The notes beneath the pieces were generated by a model that was not told the origin of the DNA, did no database searches, and was given only the letters and a program-made list of their open reading frames with translations. From assembly GCA_030674155.1 (NCBI GenBank), contig CM060342.1, positions 18,796,677 to 18,860,676 on the forward strand: DNA of 64,000 bases. Reading direction: 5' to 3'. Shown piece by piece: positions 36,642 through 49,356 of this stretch. The DNA is from Stramonita haemastoma (Eukaryota > Mollusca > Gastropoda > Neogastropoda > Muricidae). A program made the translations under genes and the position numbers. Position 1 is the first letter of the stretch. Each line of letters starts with the position of its first letter.

Positions 36642-39539
36642 AGTGTGTGTGTGTGTGTGTGTGTTGGAGGGGGGGGAGTACCATTTCTCAACAGATACAG
36701 AAATGTCAGTCTGATTTTATTGATCTTTGATCTTTCTCTTTTTTATTATTATTTGATTATACACGGCTGGATGTTTAAATAGAGCAAAAAACAAAAACAA
36801 AAGCAAATGTCTTTCTTCTTTCCATTACCCTCTTATTTGACTGATTTAATTCCGTTTACATTTGATTAAATTTCGAGTGTGTGTGTTGTGTGTGTGTGTG
36901 TGGTAGCGTGTGTGTGTGTGTGGTGGTGCATGCGTGCGTGTGGTGTGCACCACGTGCACATGCAAGCATGAATGCTCACTTTCTCTGAGGCCCTGTGTAC
37001 AACAAACATTTACCTAGCACACAAAAAAGAACCCTTGCAACATAAAAGTTGTCCCTGGCAAAATGCTATAGGAAAATGCCGCTCTCTAGAATTTTTTTTT
37101 TTTTTCAATGGGTGGCTTGCTCTTGTGGCAACATACTCTCCCTAGTGACAGCAACCCAAATCCTATGCACAGAAATCTGCAATGACTCAAGATGTGTATA
37201 TCCTGAAGTCAGAATGCAGCTGCCTTGTTGATGGTAAAACGTCACATCATATACAAATACATCATATATGCATGGGAACAATACACTTGAGCAGAAAAGA
37301 AAGAAAAAATGGTAGGCACTGCACAGTGGCGAGCGCTCTCCCCGGGAGAGCCAAATTTCGCAAGAAATGCGGTGCATAAGTGTACAAATACCAAAAAAAT
37401 ACAAAAATCTCACTATTGGTGAACCTTGGAGCTCTGTACTAGCTAAGGAAAGAAAAAGAATGGTGCATATTCTGGATGACAGACCCCCAGAGTGTTAAGC
37501 TGGGGAACATACAACTACAGTATGAAACAATACAGTACAGTACAATACAATGACGAAAACAAACTAAACTTCCCATTTCAAACATCTTTCTCACTGAGAA
37601 AACCGCACACACAAGTCAGTGTAGTAGTATTTAATTCAGGTAGATGGTGTTATATTTTCAAACCAAGTGCAAAAGTGTACACACAGTATATAAACAACTC
37701 AAGATATAATTCATGCAGATATAATAATAATAAGCAAGCAGTGTGAATAGACATATCCAATTTAGTAAGCCAAAGAAAGCCCCATGTTCATCATAGTCAT
37801 GGGGAAAATTGCAATTATTGATTGTGAGATACATAAAACAATATTAGATTTTACCCAAAAAAAAAATTCTTTTTTTGAACAGCTGTGCGGGATGAAAAAA
37901 TAATTATTATTGTTGGGGGTGTTTTTTTTTTGTTTGTTTGTTGTTGTTTTGTTTGTTGTAATGACCAAATAAGATATTGCACACTAAATCACAGAGAGAA
38001 AGCACCATATGTTGTTGATGATGTTGACTTTGTTTGTTTTGTTTGTTTTTGTTTTTGTTTCTTTTTGTTAAAGACTGATGGCAAAAGACTATGGTTTCTA
38101 TTCAAACTGTATCAACACTTAAACAAAATGAACAGACTCCCTCAAAAATGTTTCTTCTTCTCCTGACACGAAAATCAGAAGTTTATAAAAAGAGTTTTCA
38201 TTTCCATTATTATGATGCTCTTTTGCTTGATGCCCAAAGGTTTAGTGTTTTGTTGTTTTTTTTAAGAGAGAGACAGACAGAGACAGAGAGACAGAGAGAG
38301 AGAAGAAAAGAACAGAAAGAAAAAAATATTTCTTCTTTAAGAAAAAAGAAAATAAAGAAAATTTGCAAAGTATTTTTTACAAATACTATGGAAATTTCTT
38401 GCTACAAAAAAGTAATGCTCTGTAACAAAAACTGAGGCCTGATTTGGGTAAGGAGAGAAAGTAGTTTTTCCTCTCTTTTTTTCTCCCCTTTTTTTGGGGG
38501 GGGAGGGGGTGGGGGAGGGGGGATGAGGGGCACGTGACATAATTATATGAAATCTTTCTGGGACTTTTGATCAGAAAACATAAAAATTTCAATCATGTAA
38601 AATTATCATTAAAACAAAAGTTCTGTACCTGAAGACTAAGAAAACCCCAGCATATGCATACAAATGCAAGTGAATGAAAGCATGAAAATAAAGGCATTAT
38701 AAAGAGAAATATATATCAGCAGCCATACCGTAGTGTACCAAAAAACAAAAAAAAAGCGAATGAGGTCAGATTGAGAATACGTCACTCCAAACCATCTTTT
38801 GATTACTCAAAACCACACTGCTGTTCAGTTATATATATGTGGGGTTTTTTTTTGGGGGGACTAGACTCCGTAAGTTCACCAGTGGCGAGATTTTGCACAC
38901 AGGACCGTTTTTACCCACAATTAAGGTAGCCACATTCTGACTTTTGAGATGTTTCAGGTGTATGACAAGATGGAACCCAAAGAAGACAGAAACCCACCTG
39001 TCTGTTTGTACCATACCCCAATACTGAATCCTCCAGCGATATACACAAGTGCATAATGACAGTTACCTCAAATATCAATGCTGAATGTACTCCAATACAC
39101 ATCAGCCTATACCCGGCTCCTATGTGTCAAAGTCAGGATTTTTTTTCAGCAGTTTTTAGTAACAATGACTCATTAAAAAAAAACAAAAAAAACGCACACA
39201 CAGAAAGTTTACTCTTTCACTGGTGACTTGGATCACTTTTAAAAGGGGGGGGGGGGGGGGATATTCTTGTGATAATAAAATAGGAAGCCATATTTCCATT
39301 GTTCATCTGTTCTACGTTACCTCTCTGCTTGTTCCTTGGCTTGAGCTCCCAAGTTCACCAATGGTGAGACTTTTTGCAAACGTGACTTTTTTTTTTTTTT
39401 TTTACCCATAATGACCTCTCTAATGACAAAGAACTGTTTTTTCCTCATATCCTTGGCTGGAGCTCTGAGCTTCACCCCAGGTGAGATAGTGTATAGTATG
39501 TGACTCTTTTTACCCACAGGTAGCTGCATTCTGACTTCA

Positions 39540-39725
39540 GGGATGGTGCCTAAACACGACACTTGCGCGCATGCATGCTTCTTTTTTTTAAACTCTGTCA
39601 TCTGGCCCTACTGGCACGAAATGGTCTATACTTCCAAAGGCAAAACAGGATTTTGACATGCGCGCAAAATGTTCTGCATGTATTGCCATACAGGAACTCA
39701 GTGTATAGTTTCATCTCAAGGACTT
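39540..39725 (-). mobile_element. SINE-A body fragment joined to the 90-bp module
   Basis: Follows directly on a module copy (39452-39548) through the junction GGTGCCTAAACACGACACTT; the same junction recurs near 25065 and 59520. Confidence 0.65.
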
Positions 39726-39944
39726 CAATCCAATCCAATGATGTTGCTTAGAGCCCCGTCGACCGCACAGGCCCTATCGGGGCTGTCACCTCGTCACATT
39801 TTAAAACTCATAATAAAACTGTGCAACTATATACAGATTAAAACGGGGTATAAAACCAACTTCACTGTCCTTCTCTCAAGGACTTCTAATGGACTGAAAA
39901 TTACAGGAAAAAAAAACAAGGAGAAAGATTGAAAAGAGGTGACA

Positions 39945-40040
39945 CCTGGAGTTCCAATGGCTAAGTACTTCAAAAGGATTTGAACCTACAGAACTTCATC
40001 CTCAAAGTGTAACACTAACCACTGAGCCAATGGAACTGAA
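39945..40040 (-). other. tRNA-like sequence (SINE head or tRNA pseudogene)
   Basis: On the minus strand GTTCCATTGGCTCAGTGGTT (A box) and AGGTTCAAATCC (B box) stand at tRNA spacing. A stem closing both ends is not convincing. A similar but weaker one lies at 33960-34030. Confidence 0.5.
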
Positions 40041-40210
40041 AACTTAGAATTTTACTCCTGATGCAGCATCACAGAATGAAATACAGCAAGAAATACTGTA
40101 CAGAGTTCAGCTGCTTAAATCAATGCTGGCAGAGTAATGGCCTAGGAAAATCTGGTAACATTTTGTCACGAATACTAAATGCATATATCGCAAACCCTGC
40201 ACATAGTTTT

Positions 40211-40912
40211 ATGACCTCAGAGTGCAAGCACAGACAAGGTGTTTGTGGATATTCTGCTTATTCCATGAACTCAGAGTGCAAGCACAGACAAGGTGTTTGT
40301 GGATATTCTGCTTATTCCATGAACTCAGAGTACAAGCACAGACAAGGTGTTTGTGGATATTCTGCTTATTCCATGAACTCAGAGTGCAAGCACAGACAAG
40401 GTGTTTGTGGATATTCTGCTTATTCCATGAACTCAGAGTGCAAGCACAGACAAGGTGTTTGTGGATATTCTGCTTATTCCATGAACTCAGAGTGCAAGCA
40501 CAGACAAGGTGTTTGTGGATATTCTGCTTATTCCATGAACTCAGAGTGCAAGCACAGACAAGGTGTTTGTGGATATTCTGCTTATTCCATGAACTCAGAG
40601 TGCAAGCACAGACAAGGTGTTTGTGGATATTCTGCTTATTCCATGAACTCAGAGTGCAAGCACAGACAAGGTGTTTGTGGATATTCTGCTTATTCCATGA
40701 ACTCAGAGTACAAGCACAGACAAGGTGTTTGTGGATATTCTGCTTATTCCATGAACTCAGAGTGCAAGCACAGACAAGGTGTTTGTGGATATTCTGCTTA
40801 TTCCATGAACTCAGAGTGCAAGCACAGACAAGGTGTTTGTGGATATTCTGCTTATTCCATGACCTCAGAGTGCAAGCACAGACAAGGTGTTTGTGGATAT
40901 TCTGCTTATTCC
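40211..40912 (+). repeat. 54-bp minisatellite, 13 near-identical copies
   Basis: Unit ATGAACTCAGAGTGCAAGCA through TATTCTGCTTATTCC, 13 copies. The unit is a multiple of three with no stop in three of the six frames, so long frames appear on both strands (18-residue period SECKHRQGVCGYSAYS in one). The only variants are A to C in copies 1 and 13 and G to A (Cys to Tyr) in copies 3 and 10. Start and end lie in plain AT-rich DNA. No splice or codon evidence that it is translated. Confidence 0.95.
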
Positions 40913-41569
40913 TTTTTTTCCAGCAACTGTTTGAAAAAATAAAAACTGTAAAATTCCAATAAAGCATACAAAGTTTTGTTCTTATATCATGCCCCAAAAA
41001 AATCAAACAAATCAACTTCATACACAAAATTGCATAAATCGATACAGCACGGTTGATGTAAAAAATGAATAATTAGAAGAAAAAAATAAGGGCTTTGAGT
41101 ACACATGCAGAAGTTCAAAACAGCTCAATACAAACAAAATGTTCCCAGATATAAAAAAAAAAATTTTAATATACAAACAAATTCAGGTCGACACATTCTC
41201 AAAAGACAACAAAACTACAAACTACAAGCATATACAATCAGCAGCCATGCAATCAAAAACAGTATAATGCAAACAATACACAGCAACAAAGCAAAAAACT
41301 TCAGTACAAAACACTCCACTCAATATATCAATAAAATTGAGGAAAAAAATCTTAATACATTTCAATGGTTTTGGAACGGTGTGGTATAATTTCACTTTGA
41401 TTGTGGTCAAGTTCAGAATTCCAGATTGTTTTTAAAATAAATTTTGCGAGTGTGGTCACCATTTGCAACAAGATCAGAATCAACGCCTCCTGAACCAATC
41501 CAATATCTAACTCCTTCAATCTGAATTTTCTTTTAGTTTGTTTTTTTTTTTTTTTTTTTTTTACAATAA

Positions 41570-41770
41570 ATGACTAAGATAATCATTTCGTCCCTCAAGG
41601 CCAACAAAACTAGGCTTGTTGAGGACACCAGCCATTCTGCTTAATTCATCATCACGATTACCAAAAAAAATTGTGTAAAGTAACAAAAAAAACCAAAAAG
41701 AAACGCCATATGGGAAAATAACACTGCAGAACAGACATACTGTGCCTATCCCAGTGCTTACAATTTCACT
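41570..41770 (+). repeat. Dispersed repeat shared with 9330-9500
   Basis: AACACTGCAGAACAGACATA, CCAGTGCTTACAATTTCACT and the CACCAGCCATTC motif appear in the same order at 9345-9500. A linked piece, TGATGTTGCTTAGAGCCCC and GTCGACCGCACAGGCC, is at 9714 and 39738. Confidence 0.7.
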
Positions 41771-42517
41771 CCCTGGTCACAGATCAAAGCAATACAGGAC
41801 AAAATGCCAGACAGCATCTGAAGAGAAAACAATGTTTCAGTCTTTCTGGGGAAACAAAACAACAGAAAAAAATGAATAAAAAAAAAAAAACAAAGAGAGC
41901 AATACAAAGCAAGAAAGAAAGCAGAGAGACAGACAGACAGACAGGAGACAGACACAGAGAGAGAGCAGAAGACAGAGACAGAGAGAGAAACAAAGAAGAG
42001 TAATGAGGTCTATCCAAATAAGAAATTGCTAAACATGAAACATCATTACCACATCACTACAGAAAGGAGCTCTGTCATTTTCCATATACAAACTAACACT
42101 TGTTGACACTCATGGGCAACAACAGTTTATTTCAAACAGCAGTGAAACATGGCTTTCTTCTATTTCATAGTCAATAATGCTTAGGAATTACAAACAAGTA
42201 CAATACATTAACATACATAAAAGTGTGTGGTGTAAATTATTCCATGCACGCACACACAAAAAAAATCAGCTGTGAAATAAACATTGCATTCAAAATATCT
42301 GGTGTAAATTAATCACTATGCGGTTCAGAAATATGGCAAAAAAAAATTGCACATTCAGTGTCGTGGCTTTAAATCCTCCACTGCAAAAAAAACACACACA
42401 CACACACACAAAAATACCTGTTTTGTCCTGACAAAGACATGTAGGACATACTTGTAGCTGAAGGCTAAAAAGATAAACAAACATGGCTTAAAATTATGTC
42501 CTTTATTCCCGTGTTAA

Positions 42518-42810
42518 GGTAAAGGTGTCTCATAACCTATGCGTCTGTAGGGGGGCCAAGTGTCAAAGACCTCAGCATCTACAGGGGCCAGCATATTGAG
42601 GACATCACCAATCTCCTCTCCCTCGCTGCTTTACCTTCCCTGACACTAAAAAGGGTAGGCACCCATTTACAGCTGGGTGAACTGGGAAATTGTACAGAAG
42701 CCAAGGCCCATAAACTGGTCACCCATCCATTTGGTAACTATGCTCGACGCTGCTTACCCTTAGCTTGTGCAAAGCGAGTGCTCTGACCACTGAGCATGTC
42801 CCATTCCCAA
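42518..42810 (-). mobile_element. SINE-like family C, second full copy
   Basis: Reverse orientation. On the minus strand TAAGCAGCGTCGAGCATAG and TGGATGGGTGACC are still closer to 5S rRNA than the first copy. Same tail. Confidence 0.65.
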
Positions 42811-43234
42811 CTGCTGTGGACAATGTTGCAAAGTGATGAATAGGAACACATCAGCAGCGACTGTTAACAGGTGAACTAAGCTTGAAATCCAACAGAATCA
42901 AAAGATAAGCAGACTGTTCTGTGATGAAAAGGACAGGAATATAATAATTGTCTGCAGCAACAAGTACAGGACCAAGAAAGCCACCCACTTCAGAATCCAT
43001 GAATTCGCCAGAACAACAGACACTTTTACCACTCCAAACACCACCACATACACAAAAGTTTGGGAAGGCAAGACTGATGCAATTCTTTGTAACATAAAAA
43101 TCTGAAAGGAAAAAAAAACGACTATCAAGCAAGTAACGTCAGCTCACCCATTTAAAAAATATAACAAAACAGTAAATTAATTGTCAGTTTGGACACACAC
43201 TTATTGGAAACTCTTCCCCCCCCCCCCCCCCCCC

Positions 43235-43565
43235 CCCCCCCCGGGGATGCCAGGCGCTTGTCAGTGTAAACAGCATCTCCACATCCTGGAAATTCTGTGC
43301 AAGAAATTCCCTCTTTTCCATCACTCTCCTCATTTCAACCCTGTTTCTTTTCTTCCTGTCATCTCCTTCTTGTCTGTTTTCTGCCTTCTTGGTCCATTCT
43401 CCTGCCTTTTATCCAGAAAGACTTAAAAGGTAACAATTCTCTCCTATGCCAAAGTCAGATGCGCTGGGCCTGACTTGTCAGGGGCTTAATGGCAGCGTGA
43501 TGCATTTTCACTCATAAACAGACAACAGATGCTGTCTGAGTGTTTGAAGAAGAAGGAGGAATAAA
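43235..43565 (+). repeat. Dispersed ~330-bp repeat with TATAAATA-like start and GAA tail
   Basis: Shares GTCAGTRTAAAYAGCATC, CTTCTTGGTCCATTCTCCTG, CAAAGTCAGATGCGCTGGGC and CTGACTTGTCAGG with 1785-1930, 2490-2830, 4570-4710 and, reversed, 12930-12990. It ends in (GAA)n, like a SINE tail, but no tRNA head is visible. Confidence 0.75.
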
Positions 43566-44235
43566 CTATCAGAGGATCATCATGGATTCGTAATCAACTT
43601 TTTTCCACACGTGTCACTTTAAGCAAAACTGAAATAACAACCACCCACAAAAAATGGCACTACAAGACAATAAAGAAATCCAATACTTTCTTTTTTAAGA
43701 ATTTAAACCTGTAAGCAAAAAATCAAATACTGATATATGAACTTGAGTGAAAATGAACAACAAAGTATAAAGAGGAAAGACTTTCAAATTTGAATTTCAT
43801 GGAATGATAACCAAAATTGTAAAAAAAATAAAATAAAATAAAATAAATAAATGATAAAGATAATAACAATTTTAAAAAATGGCCCTGAACATGTATTGTA
43901 TCACCCAATATCAGCAATAAAATAACCACAAATATCCCACCAAAGTGGGGGAAGGCAAGAATGATGTAATTATTTGTAACATAAAATCTGCACCAAAAAA
44001 ATAGGGCTTGTAGGCTTATCACTGAGACATACATCTAAACCTAAAACAAAAATCAAATCAAATTGGAAAAGAAGAAAGAAAGAGAAAGAACATAAGTTTC
44101 AGACTACTATAAGAAATAGTCATTCAATGCTGAACTTGTCCTGAAGTAACATGGCACAGAAAAAAAATATCAACCAAAAAAAATAATAATAATACATTAT
44201 AGTTGTATTTTAAACAATCAATTCAAATCAAAATG

Positions 44236-44320
<85 letters not shown>

Positions 44321-44434
44321 TACTGCTTCTTACCACTTTCTTTGAGCAATCAATGAGATAAAATAAAAAATAAAAATAAAAAACTGCAAAACAAAAACAG
44401 AAAAAACTCACACACAATCACAAAACATTCAAAG

Positions 44435-44690
44435 GGATTTCCACCCCTTGCAGTTAACATCAGTGCCATCTCCACTCTCCTGAATGAGACTATAAACTGA
44501 GGTCCTGTATGCAAATGCACGTAGAACATCTTTCAGACATGTTTAAACCTGTTCTGCTTTTTTGGAAGAGTAGGCCAATGTGCCGGTGGGAACGGATGAC
44601 AAAATTTTTTAAACTATATGCACATGGGTATTGAATGTAAAAAAGCACACAATTTTGATTCAATTATCCTCAAAATAAAAGAATAATATA
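44435..44690 (+). mobile_element. SINE-A fragment
   Basis: Body from CAGTTAACATCAGTGCCATC to tail CCTCAAAATAAAAGAATAAT; tRNA head lost. Diverged. Confidence 0.75.
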
Positions 44691-44964
44691 CATACATAGC
44701 AAGACAAAAAAAAACAGAACATTGCACAACACGTTCTAACACGCGGACTGATTTTTGGCAGTTCAGAAGTTTATCTGAAACTAAAACCTGGCAAGAGAGA
44801 AGGCTAAGTAACAGGCATTATGAAAGGCAGATCTGGCCCCAAAATAAATAAAAAAACGTGTAGATGAAATAAATAAAATAGATTTTTAACAAATAAATAA
44901 GGACCTGCAATGAAATTGACAGCAGAAGGGGAATGATGAACTAAGGTTGTAAAAATTCAAATTC

Positions 44965-45140
44965 AAGTTGCATTTCCTTAACACTATCCCTACATTAAGG
45001 GAGGGTTCCCTCTTTCCCAGTACATGTGCACTGTGGTCATTTGTATGCTACTGTAACCCAGTAGAGGGTGATATGGAGGGAAGGTTTAGTAGACGGTTGG
45101 TTGGTTACCCTATTGCAGGTTACCCACAGGGAAAAGGTTA
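44965..45140 (-). repeat. Dispersed repeat shared with 1590-1740
   Basis: Landmarks ACACTATCCCTACATTAAGG, ACATGTGCACTGTG and TACTGTAACCCAGTAGAGGG recur in reverse at 1590-1740. Confidence 0.7.
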
Positions 45141-45312
45141 AAGATTTTTTTTCAATTTTGAGCACTTGATGTGGAAGAAAAGGTATTTGGAAATCATATC
45201 TCACATATACATAATACACAGATGTGGTTTAAATGCAAGCATGAAAATGCAATCACTGCAAATATATTCATGTGTGTAAGCAACCAAGCATGCATGCACA
45301 TATGTATGCACA

Positions 45313-45348
<36 letters not shown>

Positions 45349-45654
45349 ACACACACACACACCACACACACACACACTACACACACACACACACACACAC
45401 ACTCCACTGCGACAACACAAAAACCACAAACTGCTCTCAAACCTAACCCTGATCCTGACCAGTAATATTTACCTGAATACACCAACGCACTTGCTCTGAA
45501 CACACTCACTCACTTAAAACAACACACAAACAACTAGAACAATTTTCCTCTGAAGCCAGAGCACGGCTGCCTAAATGGCCAAGTATTCCTAACTTTGAAA
45601 ACAGTCCTACATGCAAACTTCTCATCCAGTGTGTATTTAACAATCTCAAAGTGA

Positions 45655-45730
45655 TTTTCAGGTGTAATGAATGAGATAGAGTGCATGTTCTGGGTGACCC
45701 CCAAAGTGTTAATCTGCGAAATGCCCAATA
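45655..45730 (+). repeat. Dispersed repeat with GGGTGACCCCC
   Basis: GTGCATGTTCTGGGTGACCC followed by CAAAGTGTTAA recurs at 32680-32745 and 37455-37510 (plus) and 19425-19510 (minus). Short, no further structure seen. Confidence 0.7.
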
Positions 45731-46051
45731 TCAAAATTCAGTATAGATGCACTATCTGTATAACTCTACAGATTTAGAATCTCAAGGAGATGGCACTGAT
45801 AGCAGAATACTTTACGTATCAAGTCATACCACATTTATAATTAAATCACAGAAAGTAAAATATAAATATTTAGATATCTACTCTTTGAAATTAAAAAAAT
45901 GCCAGAAGCAAAGGGACAGTAAATGAAAATCTGGACAGATTCTTGGCCGGAGTGTTCATTCATCCTGCACTGGTCAGGCATAAGTTCCTGATTTATGAAC
46001 AATAGCAGGAAGAAAAAATACTAGAAACAAATATGTTAGATTGATGCACAC

Positions 46052-46226
<175 letters not shown>

Positions 46227-46984
46227 CAACCTACACATCTTTTTTTTTTTAAATGCAACAAACACTCGAACACACAATGCTTAAAAATCACAGATTGGAA
46301 AAATGAAAACTCCCTGAATACATTTCGGAGACTCAACATCAGCCCTCCTTAAGGTAGGGAACCACTACAAAGACTTTTTGGCTTCAAACCCTGCAACTTG
46401 AAATGCTTTTTTTCCAAGGAATGTGCATACCCTGCTTTGCAACACTGGCTTGGTGACTTAGAGAGGTATCCTCACACGCTAATTATCACTGAAATAAATG
46501 GTGAGGAGCGAAAGGAAATGAAAAGCTTAACAACTAAGACAGGTACAACAATACACAGAAAAAAAAATTTCACGTCAGAAAAAAATACTAACAAAACTCC
46601 CAAAACAATATGTACTCAGACAGTATAAACTATCTACTCTACTGTAATACTGCTCTACTGTATTGTAATACTGAGAGAGATATATATATATAAGAAACAA
46701 CCAATATATAGATATAGGATACTTTGTTCTTTTTAAAAAAATGATACTTTGTTCTAAAAATAATATTAAGTACACAGCAAAACAACTGATTGATAATGAC
46801 TACTTGTTTTCGTACAGAAGTTAACACAGCAAATAAAAAAAAATTCAGAAAGAATAATGCAGAATAGTACACACACAGAAGGCCTTTTATATGAAATGTA
46901 ATAAACAAAGAACATAAAATCTGTGATATTATACAAATGCTGACAGGGAAAGATTCTTTCGTTGATCATTTTTTAAAAATGAGT

Positions 46985-47018
<34 letters not shown>

Positions 47019-49160
47019 AATATCATGGAATGATTTCCAATTCCTGATTCTTCTATTTCAATGCTTATGACACTCCACCACAAAATGAGTCGCATTGCAC
47101 CAGAGCTCAAATTTTAGTAAACATTTTACTAATCTGCGATGAATATATACTATTCAATACAAAAAAAGACAGATTGAAAATCCTCTATTCTACGAAAAGT
47201 TACACAAACTGAAATGGTAGACTGCAGGAAGTGACAAAAATGAGAAAATGACAAGTTTGGCATCACACTAGGTGGTCAGAGTGACTGCTTGGGTGAATTT
47301 GAAATGCAATTTTAAAGCAAAAGGAAACAAAATTATGTCTTGATACTTCAATACAAAAGAGAAGAAATCTTATAGTTTTATAGTCAATTAAAATCTCAAA
47401 ATCGACAACTTACATAAAATTTTATTTGTTTATTTATTCTTTTGTATTGAGTGGCTCCTAGTGGAAAAGTGGGTCAGGTGCAAAGCCACTCATTTCCTGG
47501 TGGAGTGTCCCATTTACTCCAGTGTATGCCAGTTTCTATCTTTTTCAAAAGCATACACTTCACTATACGCCAATTACTATCCTTTTCAAAAGCATACACT
47601 TCACTATATGCCAATTACTACCCTTTTTCAAAAGCATACACTTCACTATATACACACTTCAATTGTGTGCCAATTACTGACTGATCTTTTTCAAAGCAAA
47701 CTATCTCTGCAGGCTAATAACTGACTCTAACTCCAAACCTAACGCTTCAGTAAGACTACAATCTGAGGTCCCATACATATATGAACACACACATAAATAA
47801 ACCATCCATCATCCATCTTTTACAAAATGAAATGTACCACAAACGGTGAGATTTTATATATGTGACCATATTTAACCACCATGAAGGTAGCCACATTCCA
47901 ACTTCGGCGATAATGATTTTTATTAATCGACATATATATATTAAAATTTTCAGCTTCTCCCCCCCCCCCCCCATTAGATCCTCTGCTACACTCAATCCCT
48001 TGAGGTTTTTCAAAAGTGAGATTTTTGCATATGCGACCGTTTTTGCCCACAATAAAGGTAGCCGCATTCCGACTTTGGGGATATCTTCTTTACTTAATGG
48101 ATCCCCAATAAAGGAAACTGGCAACAGGACTCAGAATGTCACAGGATAATGTTGCCCCGATAGTGTCATCAGATTTACAGGCAGCAACACAGAACACTAT
48201 TAAACACAGACCAAAACAGAACTGTCTGAAAATATCTCATCTGCATTCTTTTAAAAAATATAAATATTTACTCAAAGATCAGCATTCTTGCCTTCTTTAG
48301 AAAAAAGTATCCTTACAACAACAGCATTCCTTCATCTGCAATGTTTAAAAAAAAAAAATTACAAAAAATGTTATATTGCCGAAAAATGATTCAAAAAAAA
48401 AAATCAGCATTTTCTCGACTGCACTGAAAAAAGGTCTCACTCAAAAATCAGTCAGATTACACCATCAGCATTTTCTCCACAACAAACTTACTCATTCAAA
48501 TGTCAGCATTTTCTCAGTTACATTTCAAAATTATTAGTCTCACTCAAAAAAAAATTTAGAAACAGCTAATTTTCCACTCCACTTCAACCAAAAAAATTTC
48601 ACTCAAATCTATTTTTGCCAACATTTTTGTTCAAAGTCTCACTCAAAAATCAACACTTTCTCTACAGCTATCTAAGAAAAAAAAAAAAAGCCTCACACAA
48701 AAATCAGCATTAGTAATTACAAAAAAAAGGGGGCATATACTACATACAGCTTATCATAATCAAAACTGAGTACCCAAAATTTTCTTTTTTAAAACGCATG
48801 TGCAGATTTTTACAATTTCTACAAAAAAATTAACGAAATAATACTCCAAAGCCAAGAACAAACAAGACAGAACATTAACAGCTAAACCACAATTTTTTTT
48901 TTTTTTTTTTTTTTGAGTGTGGTCACGATAAAAGATTTGTTTTTCTCCATTTTCTCAGGGACACTACTACTACTACTACTACTAACACCACACTGAAAGC
49001 TCTACATATCTACAGCCCCAGAGATCTCGACACAACCAAGTGAGACAAAGGATTTGTTAAGATCATCATCTTCGCTAAGATCCACCAGCCTCATACACCC
49101 AGTTTGGCCACATCAGAGACACCCCCCTCTCTCTCTCTCTCTGTGCGTGTGTCACAAACC

Positions 49161-49356
49161 CTAGTGGCGTTGTCGACACACCAGCACTGGGACATGGGCG
49201 TGATGCAGACGTAGTCGCTGACACTGCCCAGAAAGGTACGTCGCACGACCCCCATCCCCCGCGTGCCCATCACGATGAGTTTTGCCCCTTCCTCTTTGGC
49301 GGCCAGCAGAATGGCCTCCCCTACCCGCCCGACATCTGCTTCACCTTGGCTCCCGT
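49161..49356 (-). CDS. Universal stress protein exon 4 (ATP motif, stop), two deletions
   Basis: Starts TGAKVKQMSG, loses one base, then VGEAILLAAKEEGAKLIVMG and TRGMGVVRRTFLGSVSDYV. It loses a second base and ends LHHAHVPVLVCRQRH with TAG at 49163-49161. Read uncorrected, the frame instead runs on through CITPMSQCWC into the microsatellite. The LHHAHVPVLVCRQ tail is a typical metazoan USP C-terminus, which is why I place the stop here. Confidence 0.9.

Noticed and set aside
40211..40912. CRISPR array
   Set aside because: Units are contiguous and identical with no variable spacers, and the DNA is eukaryotic.
40061..40942. 293-codon frame with 18-residue repeats as a protein gene
   Set aside because: It is the 54-bp minisatellite; similar long frames exist in another frame and on the other strand because the unit is a multiple of three without stops. 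No splice or promoter evidence.
42851..44034. Two small hydrophobic frames as a membrane protein family
   Set aside because: They are reverse readings of two copies of a dispersed repeat (shared TTATTTGTAACATAAAATCTG-like segment), without start or splice support.
49091..49160. USP C-terminus extending to 49091 as in the uncorrected frame
   Set aside because: The extension comes from a frame shift and translates a CT microsatellite; the shifted frame gives the family C-terminus and stop at 49161.
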